Assembly (NCBI GenBank): GCA_963704585.1
Contig: OY969919.1
Span: forward strand, 62,001 to 126,000
Direction: 5' to 3'
DNA: 64,000 nt
Source of the DNA: Bog-756 sp963704585
Lineage (GTDB): Bacteria > Actinomycetota > Acidimicrobiia > Acidimicrobiales > RAAP-2
In this document: piece by piece, positions 60,275 to 64,000 of the stretch
Numbering within the stretch: position 1 is the stretch's first letter
Layout: every line of letters begins with the position of its first letter
Program-made: the position numbers and the translations under genes
The notes under the pieces: generated by a model
The model's database searches: none
Seen by the model: the letters and a program-made list of their open reading frames with translations, nothing else
Told to the model about the DNA's origin: nothing

Positions 60275-60280
60275 TAGCCT
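60275..60280 (+). promoter_or_regulatory. Putative -10 element of the GroES-like gene
   Basis: TAGCCT lies 6 bases before the GTG at 60287, suggesting a second, leaderless promoter within the histidine cluster. Confidence 0.45.
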
Positions 60281-60286
60281 GGACGT

Positions 60287-60655
60287 GTGCCCGCTGCGAC
60301 CTCCGAAGCGCCCGCGACCAGCCAAAACGGCGACGGCCGCGACGAGAAGCTGCCGATCACCGTGCTGGCCGACCGTGTCCTCGTGCAGGTGGGCCAGACC
60401 GACGGCGAGCGACGGTCGCGCGCGGGGATCCTCATCCCGGCGACGGCCCAGGTGTCGAGGCGGCTGACCTGGGCGGAGGCGGTCGCCGTCGGCCCGCACG
60501 TGCGCTCGGTGAAGGTCGGCGACAACGTCCTCTTCAATCCCGAGGACCGGTTCGAGGTCGAGGTCCAAGGGGAGGAGTACGTGATCCTCCGCGAGCGGGA
60601 CGTCCACGCGGTCGCCGCCACCCGGATCGACGGCGGGACCGGCCTCTACCTCTGA
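60287..60655 (+). CDS. GroES-like co-chaperonin paralogue in the his cluster
   Basis: A 122-residue protein. After a ~22-residue polar N-terminus, the Cpn10 fold appears: LPITVLADRVLVQVG, then SRAGILIPATA in the place of the mobile loop, VGPHVRSVKVGDNVLFNPED, and EEYVILRERDVHAVA. The canonical GroEL-contact GGIVL-type loop is altered to AGILI but the hydrophobic core is kept. It has its own TAGCCT box, six bases before the GTG. No groEL lies nearby. Its place between hisF and hisI is unexplained. Confidence 0.85.
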   Translation: MPAATSEAPATSQNGDGRDEKLPITVLADRVLVQVGQTDGERRSRAGILIPATAQVSRRLTWAEAVAVGPHVRSVKVGDNVLFNPEDRFEVEVQGEEYVILRERDVHAVAATRIDGGTGLYL

Positions 60656-60720
60656 CGCCGCCGGCCCGCGGCGGCGGAGGCGGCGACCACGACGAGCGAC
60701 CGGACGAGCAGGGAGCAACC

Positions 60721-61137
60721 GTGAGCACCAGCGGCACCACGACCGACACCACCGGAGCGGCCCGGCGCTACGCCGCGACCCCGATCCCATTCGACGAGCA
60801 CGAGCTCGACGCGATGGCCTTCGACGCGAACGGGCTCGTCCCGGCCGTCGTGCAGGACGCCGCCGACGGCGCGGTCCTCATGCTCGCCTGGATGAGCCGG
60901 GACGCGCTCCGACGCACCCTCGAGACGGGGCGGTCGTGGTTCTGGAGCCGGAGTCGGCAGGAGCTCTGGTGCAAGGGCGAGACCTCGGGGGATCGCCAGT
61001 ACGTCCGCGCCGTGCGCTACGACTGCGACGGCGACACGCTCCTCGTGACGGTCGACCAGGAAGGGGCCGGCGCATGCCACACCGGCAACCGGACCTGCTT
61101 CTACCGCGCCTTCGGCGACCCGCCCCCCGAGCGGTGA
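60721..61137 (+). CDS. hisI: Phosphoribosyl-AMP cyclohydrolase
   Basis: Opens the adenine ring of PR-AMP in histidine synthesis; a zinc and magnesium enzyme. The 138-residue protein has the full signature: MLAWMSRDALRRTLETG, WFWSRSRQELWCKGETSG, VRYDCDGDTLLVTVDQEG, and ACHTGNRTCFYRAF with the cysteine zinc ligands. It lacks the HisE (PR-ATP pyrophosphohydrolase) domain. The start is GTG; its TGA overlaps the trpE GTG. Confidence 0.96.
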   Translation: MSTSGTTTDTTGAARRYAATPIPFDEHELDAMAFDANGLVPAVVQDAADGAVLMLAWMSRDALRRTLETGRSWFWSRSRQELWCKGETSGDRQYVRAVRYDCDGDTLLVTVDQEGAGACHTGNRTCFYRAFGDPPPER

Positions 61138-62684
61138 CGCAGGGTCTCGGCGAGGGCCGCGAGGGATCGGCCGCGGCGGCCTTCGTCGAGCTCGCCGGCC
61201 GCCACCGGGTCGTCCCCGTCTGGCGCGAGCTGGTGGCCGACACCCTCACGCCGGTCGCGGCCTTCCTCCGCATCGTCGGGTCCGACGCCACGGGTTTCCT
61301 CCTCGAGTCGGTCGAAGGGGGCGAGCGGTGGGGCCGCTACTCGTTCGTCGGCCGCAATCCGCTCGCGACCGTCGTCGCCGACGGCCGCCGGGTCAGCGCG
61401 CGCGGCGCGCTCGATCTCGACGCGATCGCCGGCCGCCCCGTCACGGGGGAGGGGGGGATCCTCGCCGCACTCGAGGCGATGCTCGACGCGTTCGACTCGC
61501 CGGACCTTCCCGACCTTCCGCCGCTCCACGCGGGGCTGGTGGGCTACCTCGGCTACGACGTGGTGCGCGAGGTCGAGCACCTGCCCGCCCCGCCCCCCGA
61601 CGACCTCGGCCACCCCGACGCGGTCCTCGCCGTCATCGGTCAGCTGGCCGCATTCGACCACTGGCGTCAGCGGGTGGTCCTCGTCGACAACGTCGTCGTG
61701 GATCCGGGGTGGGACCGAACGGCGCTCGAGGATGCGCATCGTGCCGCCGTCCGGCGCCTCGACGAGCTCGCCGAGGCCTGCTGCCGGCCGCTCGAGGACC
61801 CGCCACGCCCGCTCCCGTCGCCGGCCGGCCTCCCCGGCGACGTGCACCGGACCATGTCGGACGGCGTGTTCGAAGACGCGGTGCGGGCGGCGAAGGAGCA
61901 CATCACCGCGGGCGACATCTTCCAGGTCGTCCTCTCACAGCGCTTCGACCTCGCCGTGCTCGGCGCCGACCCCTTCGACGTCTACCGGGTGCTCCGCCTG
62001 GTCAACCCGAGCCCCTACCTCTACTTCCTGCGCTTCCCCGAGCTCACGGTCGTCGGCGCGTCGCCCGAGCCGATGGTCCGGATGCGCGACGGCGTCGTCG
62101 TCTCGCGGCCCATCGCCGGCTCGCGGCCGCGCGGCCGGACGGCCGAGGAGGACGGCCGGCTCGAAGGGGAGCTCGTCGAGGACCCGAAGGAGGTCGCGGA
62201 GCACGTCATGCTCGTCGACCTCGCGCGCAACGACGTCGGGCGGGTGGTGCGCTACGGGACCGAGGTCGTCGAGGAGACCATGGTGGTCGAGCGCTACAGC
62301 CACATCATGCACCTCACCTCACAGGTCACCGGCCGCCTCGCCCCTGGCAAGGGGCCCGTCGACGTGCTCCGCGCCACGCTCCCCGCCGGGACCCTCTCGG
62401 GGGCCCCGAAGGTGCGCGCGATGGAGATCATCGACGACCTCGAACCGACCAAACGCGGCGTCTACGGCGGGGTCGTCGGCTACCTCGACTTTTCGGGCAA
62501 CCTCGACACCGCGATCGCGATCCGCACCATGACGGTCACACCCGACGGCCGGGCCTCGGTGCAGGCGGGCGCCGGGATCGTCGCGGACAGCGACCCGGAG
62601 ACCGAAAACGCGGAGTGCGCCCACAAGGCAGCGGCCCTGCTCTCGGCAGTGGTGATGGCCCGCGCCCGGATCCCCGAGCGGTGA
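61134..62684 (+). CDS. trpE: Anthranilate synthase component I
   Basis: Makes anthranilate from chorismate with ammonia from TrpG, at the head of tryptophan synthesis. Tryptophan feedback site LLESVEGGERWGRYSFVG is present. The catalytic part shows VVLSQRFDLAVLGADPFDVY, RPIAGSRPRGRT, EDPKEVAEHVMLVDLARNDV, LPAGTLSGAPKVRAMEIIDD and GGVVGYLDFSGNLDTAIAIR. Length is 516 residues. It overlaps hisI at one end and ygfZ at the other, so histidine and tryptophan genes are co-translated. TrpG is not in the window. Confidence 0.96.
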   Translation: MTQGLGEGREGSAAAAFVELAGRHRVVPVWRELVADTLTPVAAFLRIVGSDATGFLLESVEGGERWGRYSFVGRNPLATVVADGRRVSARGALDLDAIAGRPVTGEGGILAALEAMLDAFDSPDLPDLPPLHAGLVGYLGYDVVREVEHLPAPPPDDLGHPDAVLAVIGQLAAFDHWRQRVVLVDNVVVDPGWDRTALEDAHRAAVRRLDELAEACCRPLEDPPRPLPSPAGLPGDVHRTMSDGVFEDAVRAAKEHITAGDIFQVVLSQRFDLAVLGADPFDVYRVLRLVNPSPYLYFLRFPELTVVGASPEPMVRMRDGVVVSRPIAGSRPRGRTAEEDGRLEGELVEDPKEVAEHVMLVDLARNDVGRVVRYGTEVVEETMVVERYSHIMHLTSQVTGRLAPGKGPVDVLRATLPAGTLSGAPKVRAMEIIDDLEPTKRGVYGGVVGYLDFSGNLDTAIAIRTMTVTPDGRASVQAGAGIVADSDPETENAECAHKAAALLSAVVMARARIPER

Positions 62685-63640
62685 GCTCGACCGACCGCGT
62701 GGTCGCCGGGGGGGAGGGGCGGGCCGGGTACGACGCGCTGCGCTCGGGCGCGGCCGTCCACCGGCTCGCGCGCGACGTCGTGGCGGCCACGGGCCCCGAC
62801 GCGGCGGCCTACCTCCAGGGGCAGTGCAGCCAGGACGTCGAGGCCATCGCCCCGGGCGGCTCGGCCGAGACGCTGCTCCTCAGCCCGCAGGGGAAGGTCG
62901 AGGTCTACGCGCGCGTGACCCGCCGCGGGGAGGACGCGTTCGTCCTCGACACCGACGCAGGGTGGGGCGCGGCGATGGTCGCGAGGCTCGAGCGGTTCCG
63001 CCTCCGGGTCGCGGTCGAGCTCGAGCCCCTGGCGTGGGCGTGCGTCGCGGTCCGCGGGCCGGAGTCCGAGTCGGTGCTCACGGGTGGCGAGGAGCTTCGG
63101 CTGCCCGTCGGATGGCCCGGGCTCGCCGGCGTCGACCTCCTCGGACCGGACACGGGTGACATGGCGGCCTCGTGGGTGGAGGGCGGTGCCGTTCCCTGCG
63201 GGGAGGAGGACTTCGAGGCCGCGCGCATCGAGGCCGGCATCCCGAGGGCGGGTCGCGAGCTCACCGAGGGGACCATCGCCGCGGAGGTCGGGCTCGTCGA
63301 CCGGACCGTCTCGTTCACGAAGGGGTGCTTCACCGGCCAGGAGCTGGTCGCGCGCCTCGACGCCCGCGGTTCGAACGTCGCCCGTCGGCTCTGCGGCGTC
63401 GTCCCGCGCGACGGTGCGGCCGTTCCGCCGGTCGGCGCGGAGGTCTGGACGATCGACGGAGCGCACCAGGTGGGACTCCTCACCTCGGCCGCGTGGTCGC
63501 CCGGGTCCGAGACCGTCGTCGCGCTCGCCGTCCTCCACCGGCGGATCGCTCCGCCGGCTCCTGTGGTCCTGCGCTGGAACGATGCGGAACGGGCCATGGA
63601 GACGACTGCCGAGGCCCGGCTCCTGCCGCTGCGCACGTGA
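62681..63640 (+). CDS. ygfZ: YgfZ/GcvT-like Fe-S cluster maintenance protein
   Basis: A folate-binding protein with the GcvT fold that helps repair or assemble Fe-S enzymes, 319 residues. The N-terminal AAYLQGQCSQDVEA and LSPQGKVEVYARVTR match the GcvT-like region, and the YgfZ signature FTKGCFTGQELVARLDAR (K-G-C-[FY]-x-G-Q) is present, with RTVS before it. A C-terminal barrel follows. It starts at a GTG overlapping the trpE stop. Confidence 0.93.
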   Translation: MSSTDRVVAGGEGRAGYDALRSGAAVHRLARDVVAATGPDAAAYLQGQCSQDVEAIAPGGSAETLLLSPQGKVEVYARVTRRGEDAFVLDTDAGWGAAMVARLERFRLRVAVELEPLAWACVAVRGPESESVLTGGEELRLPVGWPGLAGVDLLGPDTGDMAASWVEGGAVPCGEEDFEAARIEAGIPRAGRELTEGTIAAEVGLVDRTVSFTKGCFTGQELVARLDARGSNVARRLCGVVPRDGAAVPPVGAEVWTIDGAHQVGLLTSAAWSPGSETVVALAVLHRRIAPPAPVVLRWNDAERAMETTAEARLLPLRT

Positions 63641-63742
63641 CGGGCGGCGCCGGTGGGCCGCCGGGTGACGATCGGCCTGCTGCGGCGTGGCACGATACGG
63701 ACCGGCCGCACCGGAGGTGCGGACCGACCCTGGGGAGAGGGC

Positions 63743-64000
63743 ATGGGCACTGAGACGACGTCCGGACCGGAGCACGCACCGGCCGGGGTGACCGAGCCGC
63801 CGGCCGACCGGGTCACGACCTCCACCCGCGATCCGCTGGAGATGGGCCGCCAGCTCGAAGCGTGGCTGGCCGGCGTGGTCGGCGAGGCACTCCACCCGGC
63901 CATCACCGAGGTCACGAGCCCCGAGAGCAACGGGATGTCCTCCGAGACCCTCCTCTTGACCGCGCAGTGGGAGGAGGGTGGTGCGGCCCGTGACCATCAC
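63743..64000 (+). CDS. APH/aminoglycoside phosphotransferase-family kinase, 3' end outside window
   Basis: The first 86 codons of a longer gene. After a ~40-residue polar N-terminus, the frame reads RQLEAWLAGVVGEALHPAIT, then ESNGMSSETLLLTAQWEEGG, where NGMSSET is the nucleotide-binding Gly/Ser loop seen in the actinobacterial phosphotransferase (APH, Pfam 01636) family, often near acyl-CoA dehydrogenases. ATG 63743 has GGGGAGAGG ten bases upstream. Substrate is unknown, and the catalytic HxD lies outside the window. Confidence 0.75.
   Translation, partial: MGTETTSGPEHAPAGVTEPPADRVTTSTRDPLEMGRQLEAWLAGVVGEALHPAITEVTSPESNGMSSETLLLTAQWEEGGAARDHH

Overview
The window is chromosomal housekeeping DNA from a very GC-rich actinobacterium, most likely of the class Acidimicrobiia. 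GTG starts are common and 4-base ATGA/GTGA gene overlaps are frequent. It encodes a mycothiol synthase (mshD) and a PimA-type mannosyltransferase, both actinobacterial hallmarks. The gene order pimA, pdxS, pdxT, yebC, ruvCAB, yajC-secDF, rel, hisS, aspS, rarA, alaS, ruvX, mltG, aroE follows, with insertions and losses, the block I recall from Mycobacterium tuberculosis (about Rv2610c to Rv2552c). The secreted repeat GYWLVASDGGIFAFGDAG is, as I recall, most familiar from Acidimicrobiia. I see no prophage, insertion sequence, CRISPR array, rRNA or tRNA gene.

Layout. 1-5.7 kb: 3' part of a pimA-like gene, an M48 membrane protease, a divergent marR/yceI pair, the PLP synthase genes pdxS-pdxT, and yebC. 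5.8-14 kb: ruvCAB, queA-tgt (queuosine), yajC-secD-secF. 14-30 kb: rel, hisS, aspS, rarA, a large secreted sedolisin with C-terminal repeats, two small membrane proteins, alaS, ruvX, mltG, aroE. 30-33 kb: two convergent SEDS cell-wall polymerase genes with a bifunctional-nuclease-domain gene between them. 33-38 kb: a leftward operon of a HAD phosphatase-GH65 phosphorylase fusion, a tandem UspA protein and a PfkB kinase, divergent from ppk1. 40-48 kb: flippase-like membrane protein, AI-2E-type permease, polyprenol-phosphate mannosyltransferase, a two-component system, an orphan GT32 glycosyltransferase and an alpha/beta hydrolase. 48-54 kb: leftward merR-ubiE-menF (menaquinone), maoC, a VIT-type transporter, and divergent mshD/nth. 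55-64 kb: hisD-C-B-H-A-F, a GroES-like gene, hisI, trpE, ygfZ, and the start of an APH-type kinase gene.

Two sequence-wide signals stand out. First, at least 17 genes carry a TANNNT hexamer 6-9 bases before the start codon, which suggests that leaderless transcription is common; this decides several start codons and exposes short upstream ORFs before yajC and ppk1. Second, four strongly conserved single-copy genes (ruvB, rarA, alaS and a SEDS gene) each show one-base frame breaks, at least one of them in a homopolymer. Uncorrected sequencing indels explain this better than gene decay.

The most unusual content is the HAD-GH65 fusion operon, the sedolisin with six 42-residue repeats, a double-HTH MerR protein heading a menaquinone operon, a GroES-like gene inside the histidine cluster, and a hairpin-rich AT-richer gap at 54.4-54.7 kb.
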